From the NCBI GenBank assembly GCA_017848435.1, contig JAFEHU010000021.1, positions 1-64,000 on the forward strand: a stretch of 64,000 bases of DNA, in the 5' to 3' direction. The position numbers were made by a program, and so were the translations under genes. A model generated the notes under the pieces. It was not told the origin of the DNA. It did no database searches and saw only the letters and a list, made by a program, of their open reading frames with translations. Source of the DNA: Burkholderiaceae bacterium. Lineage in GTDB: Bacteria > Pseudomonadota > Gammaproteobacteria > Burkholderiales > Burkholderiaceae_C. Within the stretch, counting starts at the first letter, position 1. The number at the start of each line of letters is the position of its first letter. Of this stretch, positions 18,277 through 26,977 are shown one piece after another.

Positions 18277-19491
18277 ATGAATACCGTAGCACTGTCGTGG
18301 CGCTATCTGGCGGCCCGGCCGCTGGCAGCGGCGCTGAATGTGCTGCTGCTGGCGTTGGCGCTGGCCTCCATCACGGTGGTGCTGCTGACCCGCGCGCAGG
18401 TGGACCGCGCTTTCGAGCGCGACCTCGCCGGCATCGACGTGGTGGTGGGCGCCAAGGGCAGCCCGCTGCAGCTCATCCTGGCCGGCGTGTTCCACCTCGA
18501 CGTGCCATCCGGCAACATCGCGCTGGCCGACGTGAAGGCGCTGCAGGCCCACCCGCAGGTGGCCGAACTCATCCCCCTCAGCCTGGGCGACAGCTGGCGT
18601 GGTCACCGCATCGTCGGCACCACGCCGGCTTACGTGCAGCACTACGGCGCTACCGTCGCGCAGGGCGGGCTGTGGGCCGCGCCGCTGCAGGCGGTGCTGG
18701 GGGCACATGTGGCGCAGGCCAAAAACGGCGCACCGGCCTTGAAGGTGGGCGACCAGTTCGTCGGCTCCCATGGCCTGGGCGGTGGCGGGCACCTGCACGG
18801 GAACCAGCCCTACACGGTGAGCGGCGTGCTGGCGCCCTGCGGCTGTGTGCTGGACCGGTTGGTACTGACCAGCCTGGAGTCCGTCTGGGCGGTGCACGAA
18901 GGCGACATGGCACAAGACGACGAAGACCGCGCCGCACTGGCCGCCGAGCGCGAGGTCACGCTGGCGCTGATCCGCTACAAGTCGCCCCTGGCGGCGGTGA
19001 GCTTCCCGCGTTTTGTGAACACCACCACGCCGATGCAGGCCGCCGCCCCGGCCGTGGAAATCACCCGCCTGCTGCGGCTGGTGGGCGTGGGCAGTGATTT
19101 GCTGCGCGGCTTTGGCGCGGTGCTGCTGGCGGTGGCGTCGCTGAGCGTGTTCATTGCGCTGTGGCACGCGGTGCGTGAGCGCCGGGCCGACCTCGCCATG
19201 CTGCGCATGCTGGGCGCGCCACCCCGGCGCGTGGCCGCGCTGCTGCTGGCCGAGGCGTGGTGGCTGGCGCTGCTGGCCACCGTGCTGGGGCTTGCGCTGG
19301 GGCATGGCTTGACAAGCCTGCTAGGCTGGTTGGTGCCAAGCGACCAGGCCATGGGCCTCACCGGCGCGCTGCTGCTGGCCGACGAGCTCTGGGTGCCGGT
19401 GTGGGCCTTCGGTGTGGCCACGCTGGCGGCGCTGCTGCCCGCTTGGCAGGCCTACCGGGTGGACGTGGCCGAGCTGTTGAACCCGGTTTGA
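18277..19491 (+). CDS. ABC transporter permease, FtsX/MacB-like (ZrmC-type)
   Basis: 404 residues. One TM at about 17-37 is followed by a large periplasmic MacB-like domain and three C-terminal TMs (from about 275), the FtsX topology. The loop RERRADLAMLRMLGAPPRRVAALLLAEAW is the conserved FtsX region. Such permeases are mechanotransmission-type and act on periplasmic partners rather than importing substrate. The start at 18277 is preferred over 18256, because MNTVALSWRYLAARP is the family-like N-terminus. That ATG lies in repeat R3 and has no strong ribosome site, so coupling to the upstream stop 18 bases before is likely. Confidence 0.88.
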   Translation: MNTVALSWRYLAARPLAAALNVLLLALALASITVVLLTRAQVDRAFERDLAGIDVVVGAKGSPLQLILAGVFHLDVPSGNIALADVKALQAHPQVAELIPLSLGDSWRGHRIVGTTPAYVQHYGATVAQGGLWAAPLQAVLGAHVAQAKNGAPALKVGDQFVGSHGLGGGGHLHGNQPYTVSGVLAPCGCVLDRLVLTSLESVWAVHEGDMAQDDEDRAALAAEREVTLALIRYKSPLAAVSFPRFVNTTTPMQAAAPAVEITRLLRLVGVGSDLLRGFGAVLLAVASLSVFIALWHAVRERRADLAMLRMLGAPPRRVAALLLAEAWWLALLATVLGLALGHGLTSLLGWLVPSDQAMGLTGALLLADELWVPVWAFGVATLAALLPAWQAYRVDVAELLNPV

Positions 19492-19544
19492 ACGCCTCCC
19501 AGGCCAAGTTTTGCCCCGTTTTTGACCTTTTGCGAGATTTTTTT

Positions 19545-19799
19545 ATGCCAAATCACCGTTCAGCCTTAGTGAAAACTGCCTTGTTTGCTCTTCTTTTAGG
19601 AGTGTCTTCGGCCTGGGCCGCGCTGGACGCCGACACCCAAAAAGACATCGAGCGCCACCGCGCCATGGCCGCCGCGCACGAGGCCGCCGCCCAGTGCCTG
19701 GCCGCTGGCAAAAAGCACGACGACTGCGGCAAACAACTGCAAGCCGCCTGCAAGGGCTTGGGAATTGGCAAATACTGCGGCATGCGCCACGAGCACTGA
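19545..19799 (+). CDS. Small exported Cys/His-rich protein of the zinc operon
   Basis: 84 residues. A signal peptide (MPNHRSALVKTALFALLLGV) is cleaved probably after AWA at 25. The mature part of ~59 residues has four Cys (AQCLAAGKKHDDC, AACKGLGIGKYC) and five His, ending MRHEH. This suggests a periplasmic metal-binding protein or two disulfides. I recognise no family. It sits 53 bases after the permease and 17 bases before the DUF3299 gene. Its signal peptide is partly encoded by repeat copy R4. Confidence 0.75.
   Translation: MPNHRSALVKTALFALLLGVSSAWAALDADTQKDIERHRAMAAAHEAAAQCLAAGKKHDDCGKQLQAACKGLGIGKYCGMRHEH
19547..19604 (+). repeat. Dispersed repeat, copy R4 (diverged)
   Basis: It holds GCCAAATCACCGTTCAGCC, then TTAGTGAAAACTG and TTCTTTTAGGAGTG. 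It matches the repeat at the CCAAATC, CAGCCTTAGTGAAA and AGGAGTG positions. It encodes the N-terminal half of the small protein's signal peptide. Confidence 0.55.
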
Positions 19800-19816
19800 A
19801 CCCTACGGAGCCCCCC

Positions 19817-20410
19817 ATGACACGCTTGTCTGTTCACACCCTGGCACCGCTGCTGGCCCTGGCACTGGCCGGCCCGGCGCTGGCCCAGCTCAGCTCGCCC
19901 GTGCCCCCGGGGGCGGTGAAAAACGCCAAACCTGCTGCGGCCGCCAACGGTGGGAACGTGGTCAACCCGCCGCTGGGCAGCATCGACGGCGTGGCCGGCA
20001 CTGGCCCCGGTGTGCACAGCCCCAACAGCCCGTTTGCGCCGCTGCCCGAGCGGGCCGACGTGGTGCCCTGGTCCACCCTGACCACGGTGAAAACCAAGGT
20101 GGTGAAGAACCGCATCCTGCCGGAATTCACCGCGCCGGTGCTGGCGCTGAACCGCAAGACCCAGCGGGTGCAGGGCTTCATGATGCCGCTGGAGCCAGGC
20201 GAAAAGCAGCGCCACTTTTTGCTGACCTCGGTGCCCATGAGCTGCTCGTTCTGCCTGCCTGGCGGGCCGGAGAGCATGGTCGAGGTGCGCACCAAAACGC
20301 CGATCCGCTACTCGCTGGAGCCGGTGGTGGTGGAGGGCGAATTCGCGGTGCTGGCCGACGACCCGCAAGGCCTGTACTACCGCATCACCGACGCGGTGAA
20401 CGCCCGCTGA
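19817..20410 (+). CDS. DUF3299 family exported protein
   Basis: 197 residues with a Sec signal peptide (cleavage about PALAQ, residue 24). The conserved DUF3299 part is at about 100-190 (VQGFMMPLEP, FLLTSVPMSCSFCLPGGPES). The CSFC pair could bind metal. DUF3299 proteins accompany the MacB-like zrm transporter genes, and the same pairing is seen here 17-20 bases after the small Cys protein. The biochemical role is unknown; a periplasmic partner of the ABC complex is an inference. Confidence 0.8.
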   Translation: MTRLSVHTLAPLLALALAGPALAQLSSPVPPGAVKNAKPAAAANGGNVVNPPLGSIDGVAGTGPGVHSPNSPFAPLPERADVVPWSTLTTVKTKVVKNRILPEFTAPVLALNRKTQRVQGFMMPLEPGEKQRHFLLTSVPMSCSFCLPGGPESMVEVRTKTPIRYSLEPVVVEGEFAVLADDPQGLYYRITDAVNAR

Positions 20411-20430
20411 CGCTTTAACATCCACGGTCC

Positions 20431-20826
20431 ATGCACACCCGCCCAAAGTCCACACCGCTGCGCCTGCCCGCGCTCGCGCTGTGGCTCGCCTGGGCGCTGA
20501 GCCTGGTGCTGTGGCAGGGCTATGCGCAGGTGCACGGCGTGGTGCACGCACCGGGTGTGCACACGCTGGCGGCGGCGCACGACCACGCGCACCCGCATGA
20601 GGATGCCCATGCGCACGGCGTGCTGGCCGACCTGTTCGACAGCCACAGCCCCGGCGCCGACTGCCGTTTGCTCGACGCTGCCGGCCACTGCGACGCCTTG
20701 CCCACGCTCCCGGCACTGGCGCTGCCGGTGGTGCTGAGCAGCTGGGCGCTGCACCGCTTCACCGGTGAAGCCACCGCCCGTTGGGCCGCGCTGTTCGACG
20801 CGCGCGGCCCGCCCAACTTCCGCTGA
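20431..20826 (+). CDS. His-rich membrane-anchored protein, DUF2946-like
   Basis: 131 residues. An N-terminal hydrophobic segment (LALWLAWALSLVLWQGYAQ, about 14-32) is followed by a histidine-rich stretch (HDHAHPHEDAHAHG at about 50-63), two Cys (DCRLLDAAGHCD), a second hydrophobic segment and FDARGPPNF at the end, as in DUF2946-type proteins. The histidines suggest zinc or other divalent-metal binding in the periplasm. It lies 20 bases after the DUF3299 gene, and a strong hairpin separates it from the receptor gene. Confidence 0.7.
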   Translation: MHTRPKSTPLRLPALALWLAWALSLVLWQGYAQVHGVVHAPGVHTLAAAHDHAHPHEDAHAHGVLADLFDSHSPGADCRLLDAAGHCDALPTLPALALPVVLSSWALHRFTGEATARWAALFDARGPPNFR

Positions 20827-20838
20827 ATCCCCTTTTGC

Positions 20839-20879
20839 AACGCCCCGCGCACCACCGAGCTGGTGTGCGGGGTGGCGTT
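20839..20879 (+). terminator. Strong hairpin between His-rich gene and TonB receptor
   Basis: AACGCCCCGCGCACCA pairs with TGGTGTGCGG and GGCGTT (16 pairs with a short bulge, loop CCGAGC). Only a weak T-rich tail follows, and the znuD start is 22 bases on. It may terminate, attenuate or protect mRNA between the two genes. Confidence 0.6.
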
Positions 20880-20900
20880 ATTGATTCAACGGACTTGTTC

Positions 20901-22943
20901 ATGAACCCCATTTTTTCCCGCGGCGCTTTGGGCGCTGCCGTGTTCTCGGCCGCGTGCGGCCCGGCGTTGGCCCAACCTGGTGCCGCGCTGCCTGAAATCA
21001 CCGTCACCGGCAACCCGCTTGGCAGCACCGAGCTGATCGCCCCGGCCACCCAGCTCAGCGGCGACGCGCTGCTGCTGCGCCAGAAAACCACCCTGGGTGA
21101 AACGCTGGACGGCCTGCCCGGCATCTCCAGCACCTACTTTGGCCCGAACGCCAGCCGGCCCATCATCCGTGGGCTGGACGGCGACCGCATCCGCATCCTG
21201 CAAAACAGCGGCGCCAGCATCGACGCCTCCGGCCTGAGCTTTGACCATGCTGTGCCGGTGGACCCGCTGGTGGTGGAGCGAGTGGAGGTGCTGCGCGGCC
21301 CTGGCGCGCTGCAGTACGGCGGCAGCGCGGTGGGCGGGGTGGTGAATTTGATCGACCACCGCATCCATGGCGAGCCGCTGTTTGGCGCCGAAGGCGGCGT
21401 CACCGGCCGCGCCGCGCTGCGCTACGGCGGGGCCGAGCGCGAACGCGGTGGCAGTGCGCTGCTGGAAACCGGCACCGACAAATTCAACCTGCACGTGGAC
21501 GCCTTCAAGCGCGCCACCGACGACACCCGTGTGCCGGCGGACTTGGCCTGCACCAAACCGGGGTCACCGTCGCTGGCGCGCCGCATCTGCAACTCTGCCG
21601 CCGACAGCGACGGCCTGGCCGTAGGCGGCACGCTGCTGTTTGACAAAGGCTATTTGGGCCTCTCCACCAGCAGCTTCAACAGCGTCTACGGCACCGTGGC
21701 CGAAGACGCGGTCACCATCAACCTGAAAAGCCGCCGCACCGCGCTGCAGGGCGAGCTGCGGGGCCTGAGCGGGCCGTTCCAGTCGGTCAAGCTGCAGGGC
21801 AGCCACACCGACTACCGCCACGGCGAGTTTGAAGGCGCCGAGCTGGGCACGCTGTTCACCAACCGTGGCAACGACCTGCGCCTGGAGGCGCGGCAGGCCC
21901 AGTGGGGCGCGCTTGAGGGTGTGCTGGGCCTGCAGATTGACAACAACCGTTTTGGCGCCGACGGCGAAGAGGCCTTCGCGCCGTTCTCGCGCACCCGGCA
22001 GCGCGCGCTGTTTGCGCACGAGGAACTGGCCACCGGCTGGGGCAAGCTCAGCTTTGGCGCCCGGGCCGAGTCGGTCCGCGTGGCGTCGTTCGGCAACCCG
22101 TCGCTGGACCGCTTTGAGGTCGGCGGCCGGGAGTTCAACCCGCGCAGTTTTGCGCTGGGCGCGCTGGTCAAGCTGTCGCCTGAGTGGGACGTCACCGCCA
22201 ACCTGGCGTCCACCGAGCGTGCACCGAAAGACTACGAGCTGTTTGCCAACGGCCCGCACATCGCCACCGCCGCCTACGAGCTGGGCAACAGCGCCCTGGG
22301 CAAGGAAAAATCCACCAACCTCGACCTGGGTGTGGCGTGGAAGTCTGGCCCCAACCGGTTTGCGCTGAACGCCTTTGCCAACCGCTTCAAAAACTTCATC
22401 AGCCTGGAGTCCACCGGCAACACCCGCAGCGCAGACGGCGAACTGAACCCGGCCAACCCGGCCGACGCCTTGCCCGAGTTCGCCTACCAGGGCGTGCCGG
22501 CGCGTTTTCGCGGGCTGGAGGCCAGCGGCAGCGTGCGGCTGCTGCAAAGCGCCGCCACGGTGGACCTGGAACTCAGCGGCGACTTGGTGCGCGCCACCAA
22601 CGCCAATACCGGCCAGCCCCTGCCGCGCATCGCGCCGGTGCGCTTGGGCACGGCGCTGGTGGTGGCCAGCGGCCCCTGGGGCGGTCGCCTGGGCGTGACC
22701 CGCGCTGCCGGCCAGAACCGGGTGCCTGACGGCGAGCAGCCCACCGGCGGCTACACCCTGCTCAACGCCGCCGTCACGTACAAAGCAAAAGCGGGCCCGA
22801 GCCACCTGCTGTGGTTTGCCCGGCTCGACAACCTGACAAACCAGCTGGCCTACAGCGCCAGTTCCATCCTGACGCAGACCGCGCCGGGCAAATCGCCGCT
22901 GCCGGGACGGGGCCTGAAAGTGGGTCTGCAGGCGTCATTCTGA
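20901..22943 (+). CDS. znuD: TonB-dependent receptor, ZnuD-like
   Basis: 680 residues. A signal peptide (cleavage near ALAQ) precedes a plug domain with RPIIRGLDGDRIRILQNSG, the SFDHAVPVDPLVVERVEVLRGPGALQYG segment typical of ZnuD, and GGVVNLID. A 22-strand barrel ends in Phe (LKVGLQASF). ZnuD receptors take up zinc, and in some species haem, across the outer membrane. Its place after the ABC/DUF3299/His-rich genes supports zinc. The ATG at 20901 gives a normal signal peptide. No Zur box was recognised in the short upstream gap. Confidence 0.88.
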   Translation: MNPIFSRGALGAAVFSAACGPALAQPGAALPEITVTGNPLGSTELIAPATQLSGDALLLRQKTTLGETLDGLPGISSTYFGPNASRPIIRGLDGDRIRILQNSGASIDASGLSFDHAVPVDPLVVERVEVLRGPGALQYGGSAVGGVVNLIDHRIHGEPLFGAEGGVTGRAALRYGGAERERGGSALLETGTDKFNLHVDAFKRATDDTRVPADLACTKPGSPSLARRICNSAADSDGLAVGGTLLFDKGYLGLSTSSFNSVYGTVAEDAVTINLKSRRTALQGELRGLSGPFQSVKLQGSHTDYRHGEFEGAELGTLFTNRGNDLRLEARQAQWGALEGVLGLQIDNNRFGADGEEAFAPFSRTRQRALFAHEELATGWGKLSFGARAESVRVASFGNPSLDRFEVGGREFNPRSFALGALVKLSPEWDVTANLASTERAPKDYELFANGPHIATAAYELGNSALGKEKSTNLDLGVAWKSGPNRFALNAFANRFKNFISLESTGNTRSADGELNPANPADALPEFAYQGVPARFRGLEASGSVRLLQSAATVDLELSGDLVRATNANTGQPLPRIAPVRLGTALVVASGPWGGRLGVTRAAGQNRVPDGEQPTGGYTLLNAAVTYKAKAGPSHLLWFARLDNLTNQLAYSASSILTQTAPGKSPLPGRGLKVGLQASF

Positions 22944-23007
22944 AAAATGAAGTAACGCGGCAGTAAGAATTTTCCGCCCCGACAGACATAGCTGTGGGTT
23001 GGGTCTT

Positions 23008-23036
23008 CAGTTGTTACAGTTATGAACAAGTAACTG
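23008..23036. promoter_or_regulatory. Inverted repeat upstream of bufA
   Basis: AGTTA and TAACT at 23018-23022 and 23031-23035 form a perfect 5-bp inverted repeat with an 8-base spacer, set within CAGTTGTTAC and GTAACTG. It lies about 100 bases upstream of bufA in an otherwise empty AT-richer region. It is a candidate operator only. Confidence 0.35.
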
Positions 23037-23138
23037 AATCTGCTAAGAAAACGCCTGCGTAAACTGGTTCAGCGGTCGACAGATGCCTGCATTTGCCCAC
23101 GCTGCTGTTTCAATCGTCTTATACAGAAGGAGTACTAC

Positions 23139-23393
23139 ATGAGCTCGAAAATCGTCAAAGGTCTCGCCATCGCTTCCGCCGCTGCTGGCCTGTTCGCCAT
23201 GTCCGCTGGTGTCACCACCGTTGCCGCACAAGACGCCAAAGTCGCCTGCACCGGCGTGAACGCCTGCAAGGGCACCAGCGAGTGCAAGACCGCCAAAAGC
23301 GCTTGCAAAGGCCAAAACGCTTGCAAAGGCACCGGCGTCTCCTCGATGACCAAGGCCGATTGCGACAAAGCCCAAGCCGCCGCCAAGAAGTAA
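23139..23393 (+). CDS. bufA: Bufferin-type Cys-rich precursor peptide
   Basis: 84 residues with a strong ribosome site (AGAAGGAG). A signal peptide ends at about residue 30 (VTTVAA). The mature part has six Cys at 37, 43, 49, 56, 62 and 75, in CTGVNACKGTSECK and ACKGQNACKGTG. This repeated CxGxNxCKG pattern is that of BufA2-type bufferins: exported RiPPs whose Cys are converted by an MNIO enzyme to thiooxazole groups that bind copper. The MNIO and DUF2063 partners follow at once. Family membership is strong; the metal is inferred. A perfect terminator hairpin follows, so bufA should be made in excess over bufBC. Confidence 0.87.
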   Translation: MSSKIVKGLAIASAAAGLFAMSAGVTTVAAQDAKVACTGVNACKGTSECKTAKSACKGQNACKGTGVSSMTKADCDKAQAAAKK

Positions 23394-23412
23394 GCCACTG
23401 TCTGGCACGAAG

Positions 23413-23444
23413 CTGCCCCTCCAGGCGACTGCAGGGGCAGTTTT
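23413..23444 (+). terminator. Intrinsic terminator/attenuator between bufA and bufB
   Basis: CTGCCCCT and AGGGGCAG form a perfect 8-bp stem with a 12-base loop, followed directly by TTTT. It lies inside the bufABC operon, 20 bases after the bufA stop and 21 bases before the bufB start. Confidence 0.75.
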
Positions 23445-23464
23445 ACATTCCCAGCCGGTTTTCA

Positions 23465-24325
23465 ATGACGTCTTCTCCCACAACCCACGCCAGCACGTGG
23501 CCTGAACTGGGCTACGGCCTGGGCCTGCGCACGGTGCATTACGAAGAGATCTTTGCGGGCAACCCGAAGGTCGACTGGTTTGAGGCGGTCTCTGAAAACT
23601 ACCTGGTGCCGGGCGGCAAGCCGCTCAAGATGCTGGAACGCGTTCGCGAGCGTTACCCGGTGGTGCTGCACGGCGTGTCCATGTCGATTGGCAGCACCGA
23701 CCCGATCGACACCACCTACCTGAAGCAGCTCAAGGCATTGGCCCAGCGCATCGAACCGGCCTGGGTCTCTGACCACCTCTGCTGGACCGGGATTGAGAAA
23801 CAGAACCTGCACGACCTGATGCCGCTGCCCTACACCGCCGAGGCGGTGCGCCACGTGGCCAACCGGGTGGCGCAGGTGCAAGATTATTTGGGCCGGCAAA
23901 TCCTGTTGGAGAACGTGTCCAGCTACCTGACCTACAGCAGCTCGGAGATGGACGAGTGGCAGTTCATTGCCGCCATTGCCGAAGAGGCGGACTGCCAGAT
24001 ATTGCTGGACATCAACAACATCTACGTCAGCGCCTTCAACCACGGCTTTGACGCGCGCACCTACCTGGAGCGCATTCCCGCCAAGCGGGTGCAGCAGTTC
24101 CACCTGGCCGGACATGACAACTGCGGCGACTACATCGTCGACACCCACGACGCGCCTGTCATCGACGCCGTGTGGGACCTGTACGCCGCCGCCGTGCGCC
24201 GCTTTGGCCCGGTGGCCACGATGATCGAGCGCGACGACAACATTCCCCCATTGGCCGAACTGGTGGCCGAGCTGGACCACGCCCGCGCCATTGGCGAAGC
24301 CGCGCTGCTGCGCCGGGCGGCCTGA
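23465..24325 (+). CDS. bufB: MNIO (DUF692) family RiPP-modifying oxidase
   Basis: 286 residues, the TIM-barrel multinuclear non-haem iron oxidative enzyme fold. Conserved segments with metal-ligand His, Asp and Glu are WFEAVSENYLVPGG, VVLHGVSMSIGS, WVSDHLCWTG, LLENVSSYL, ILLDINNIYVSAFNHGFD, QFHLAGHD and DTHDAPV. It modifies cysteines of the bufA product in the cytoplasm before export. The ATG at 23465 gives the standard start (PELGYGLGLRTVHYEEI). The stop overlaps the bufC start by one base, so translation is coupled. Confidence 0.93.
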   Translation: MTSSPTTHASTWPELGYGLGLRTVHYEEIFAGNPKVDWFEAVSENYLVPGGKPLKMLERVRERYPVVLHGVSMSIGSTDPIDTTYLKQLKALAQRIEPAWVSDHLCWTGIEKQNLHDLMPLPYTAEAVRHVANRVAQVQDYLGRQILLENVSSYLTYSSSEMDEWQFIAAIAEEADCQILLDINNIYVSAFNHGFDARTYLERIPAKRVQQFHLAGHDNCGDYIVDTHDAPVIDAVWDLYAAAVRRFGPVATMIERDDNIPPLAELVAELDHARAIGEAALLRRAA

Positions 24326-25152
24326 TGGCCGGCCACACCGCCACCACGCTGCGCAAGCTGCAGCGCGACGTCCAGCACCACGTGCTGGTCACCAACGGGC
24401 AGAGCCTGCAGCAGGTCACCCGCCATGTGGTCGGCACCGCCCGGGTCAGCGCCGACCAGCGTTTGTCGATCTACGCCGAGGGCTACCGGCTGCGCCTGGT
24501 CGAGGCACTGGGCAGCGAATTCGAAACCCTGAAAGCCGTGGCCGGCGACGCGGTGTTCGACCGGCTCTGCCGCAGCTTCATCGCCGCCCACCCGTCGCGC
24601 ACGCCCAACCTGCGCTGGTACGGTGGCCAGCTGGCCGAGCACCTGGCCACCACGCCACCGTTCAGCCGCCGCCCGGTCTTCGCGGAGATCGCGCGGTTTG
24701 AGTGGGCCATTGGCCTGTGTTTTGACGCGGCCGACGACGCGGTGCTGGGCTTTGAAGCCCTGGCCGCCGTGCCGCCCCAACACTGGCCCGGCCTGCGTTT
24801 CACGCTGCACGCCTCGGTGCAGCGGCTGGAGCTGGCCTGGAACGTACCCGACCTGTTCCAGGCGCGGGACAACACGCCCGCTTTGAAACCGAAACGCGCC
24901 CGCCGGGCCGCGCCCTGGTGCATCTGGCGCCGCGACCTGACACCCCGTTTCCGACGCCTGCCCGACGACGAGGCCTGGGCGCTGGACGCGGTGGCGCGGG
25001 GCGTGCCGTTTGCCGGCATCTGCGAAGGACTGGCCCGCTGGGTGGGCGACGACACCGCCGCGCTGCGCGCCGCCACGCTGCTCCGGACCTGGGTCAACGA
25101 GCAGATGGTCAGCGCGGTGCAGGTGGACGACACCGACGACACCGGTTCCTGA
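24325..25152 (+). CDS. bufC: DUF2063 (BufC) MNIO partner protein
   Basis: 275 residues. An N-terminal DUF2063 DNA-binding-like domain (LQRDVQHHVL ... RLSIYAEGYRLRLVEALGSEFETLKAVAGD, about 8-75) precedes a second mixed domain with a winged-helix-like end (LARWVGDDTAALRAATLLRTW). BufC proteins recruit the precursor leader to the MNIO enzyme. Its start overlaps the bufB stop (ATGA-type). The C-terminal QVDDTDDTGS is unconserved. Confidence 0.9.
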   Translation: MAGHTATTLRKLQRDVQHHVLVTNGQSLQQVTRHVVGTARVSADQRLSIYAEGYRLRLVEALGSEFETLKAVAGDAVFDRLCRSFIAAHPSRTPNLRWYGGQLAEHLATTPPFSRRPVFAEIARFEWAIGLCFDAADDAVLGFEALAAVPPQHWPGLRFTLHASVQRLELAWNVPDLFQARDNTPALKPKRARRAAPWCIWRRDLTPRFRRLPDDEAWALDAVARGVPFAGICEGLARWVGDDTAALRAATLLRTWVNEQMVSAVQVDDTDDTGS

Positions 25153-25163
25153 AAGACCCCACC

Positions 25164-26951
25164 ATGTTGCGACGTTTTTTGCTCTGTTGGCTGGCCGCCC
25201 TGGCCGTGTTGTCCTGGCCCGTGCAGGCCGCAGCGCCGTCCAAAATCCAGTGGCTGCCCTGGTCTGACGCGCACTTCGAGCGCGCCAAGCGCGAGAACAA
25301 GTTCATCCTGCTCGATGTGGAAGCCGTGTGGTGCCACTGGTGCCATGTGATGGACGCCAAAACCTACACCGACCCGGCCGTGCAAAAGCTGATCCGCGAG
25401 CGCTACATCGCCGTCAAGGTCAATTCCGACGCCCACCCCGAGATCGCCCGCCGCTACGAAAACTACGGCTGGCCCGCCACTGTGGTGTTCGACGCCACCG
25501 GCCAGGAAATCGTCAAGCGCCGGGGCTTCATGCCGCCGCAGGTGCTCGGCTCCATCCTGGAGGGCATCATCAAGGACCCGAGCCCGATCGAGTACCTCGA
25601 CAGCCAGCCCGTCACCGAATTCGCCACCAGCGCCAGCCTGTCGGCCGAGGTGCGTGACGCACTGCAGAAACGCTATGTTGATACACACGACCCGGTGCTC
25701 GGCGGCCTGAACCAGAACCAGAAGTACATCGACCGCGACACGGTGGAGTACGGCCTGCTGCGCGCTTCACAAGGCGATGCCAAGGCCGGGCTGATGGCGC
25801 GCCAGACGCTGGACGGCGCGCTGGGCCTGATCGACCCGGTGTGGGGCGGCATCTACCAGTACTCCACCGACAACGACTGGAAACACATCCACTTCGAGAA
25901 AATCATCCAGTCGCAAGCCGACGCGCTGCGGCTGTATGCGCTGGCTTGGGCCCGCTTTGGCGAGCCACGCCACAAGCAGGCGTTTGAGGCCATCCACCGC
26001 TACCTGCGCACCTTTCTCACCTCGCCCGAAGGCGCGTTCTACGTTAGCCAGGACGCCGACCTCGTCAAGGGCCAGCACAGCGAGTCCTACTTCGCGCTGA
26101 ACGACGCTGGCCGCCGCGCACTCGGCACCCCAGCGGTGGACAAGAACCTCTACGCGCGCGAAAACGGCTGGGTGATCCACGCGCTCGCCACCGCGTATGC
26201 CGCCACTGGCGAGGCGCGCTATTTGAGCGAAGCCATCACCGCCACGCGCTGGGTCATGGCCAACCGCAGCCTGCCCGGCGGCGGTTTCCGCCACGCCGCC
26301 CGCGACAGCCATGGACCCTACCTGGAAGACACGCTGGCCATGGGCCGTGCCATGTTGGCAATTTACGAAGCCACCGGCGACCGCGCCTGGCTGGCCCAGG
26401 CGCAGCGCGCCGCCGACTTCATTGACCAGCGTTTCCGTGTGCCCCAACAGCCTGGCTTCGCCACCTCGCCCTACAGCGCCAAGGCGGTGCTCAAGCCCAA
26501 AACCGTGCTCGACGAAAACATTGCCACCGTGCGCTTTGGCAACGCGCTGGCGCGCTACAGCGGCAACAAAAAGTACCAGCGGCTGGCCGAGCACGCGATG
26601 CCCTACATCGCCACCGCGCAGGTGGCCCTGTTGCGCAACACCGACCCCGGCATCCTGCAGGCCGCCGCCGAGCTGGGCAGCGACCCGACGCACATCACGG
26701 TGGTGGGTGCCAAAAAAGACCCGGCCGCCGCCGCGCTGTTCCGTGCCGCACTGGCCAAGCCCGCGGTCTACCGCCGCATCGAATGGTGGGACCCGCGCGA
26801 AGGCGCCATGCCCAACCCCGACGTGCAGTACCCCCGCATGGACCGCGCCGCCGCCTATCTGTGCACCAACGGCGCCTGCTCGGCCCCGATCTTCGACGTG
26901 GCCGAACTCGACCGCGTGGCGCGCGAGTTTGAGAAGCTGTCACAACGCTGA
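25164..26951 (+). CDS. Exported thioredoxin-domain/DUF255 protein
   Basis: 595 residues. A signal peptide (MLRRFLLCWLAALAVLSWPV) leads into a thioredoxin-like domain with an unusual WCHWCH active site (C57, C60). A six-hairpin (alpha/alpha) domain, as in YyaL/DUF255 proteins, fills the rest (GLLRASQGDAKAGLMARQTLDGAL, RYLSEAITATRWVMANR, LARYSGNKKYQRLAEHAMPY). It starts 11 bases after bufC, so it probably belongs to the same operon. A periplasmic oxidoreductase beside an exported Cys-rich peptide could keep or arrange its thiols (inference). The upstream in-frame extension overlaps bufC and is not used. Confidence 0.85.
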   Translation: MLRRFLLCWLAALAVLSWPVQAAAPSKIQWLPWSDAHFERAKRENKFILLDVEAVWCHWCHVMDAKTYTDPAVQKLIRERYIAVKVNSDAHPEIARRYENYGWPATVVFDATGQEIVKRRGFMPPQVLGSILEGIIKDPSPIEYLDSQPVTEFATSASLSAEVRDALQKRYVDTHDPVLGGLNQNQKYIDRDTVEYGLLRASQGDAKAGLMARQTLDGALGLIDPVWGGIYQYSTDNDWKHIHFEKIIQSQADALRLYALAWARFGEPRHKQAFEAIHRYLRTFLTSPEGAFYVSQDADLVKGQHSESYFALNDAGRRALGTPAVDKNLYARENGWVIHALATAYAATGEARYLSEAITATRWVMANRSLPGGGFRHAARDSHGPYLEDTLAMGRAMLAIYEATGDRAWLAQAQRAADFIDQRFRVPQQPGFATSPYSAKAVLKPKTVLDENIATVRFGNALARYSGNKKYQRLAEHAMPYIATAQVALLRNTDPGILQAAAELGSDPTHITVVGAKKDPAAAALFRAALAKPAVYRRIEWWDPREGAMPNPDVQYPRMDRAAAYLCTNGACSAPIFDVAELDRVAREFEKLSQR

Positions 26952-26977
26952 GGTTGTTCAGCGCTCGCCGCAGCGCA

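Noticed and set aside
22944..23138. ECF-sigma promoter for bufA
   Set aside because: GTAAC- and CGTC-like words occur but not at a workable spacing, and the CGTC is next to the ribosome site.
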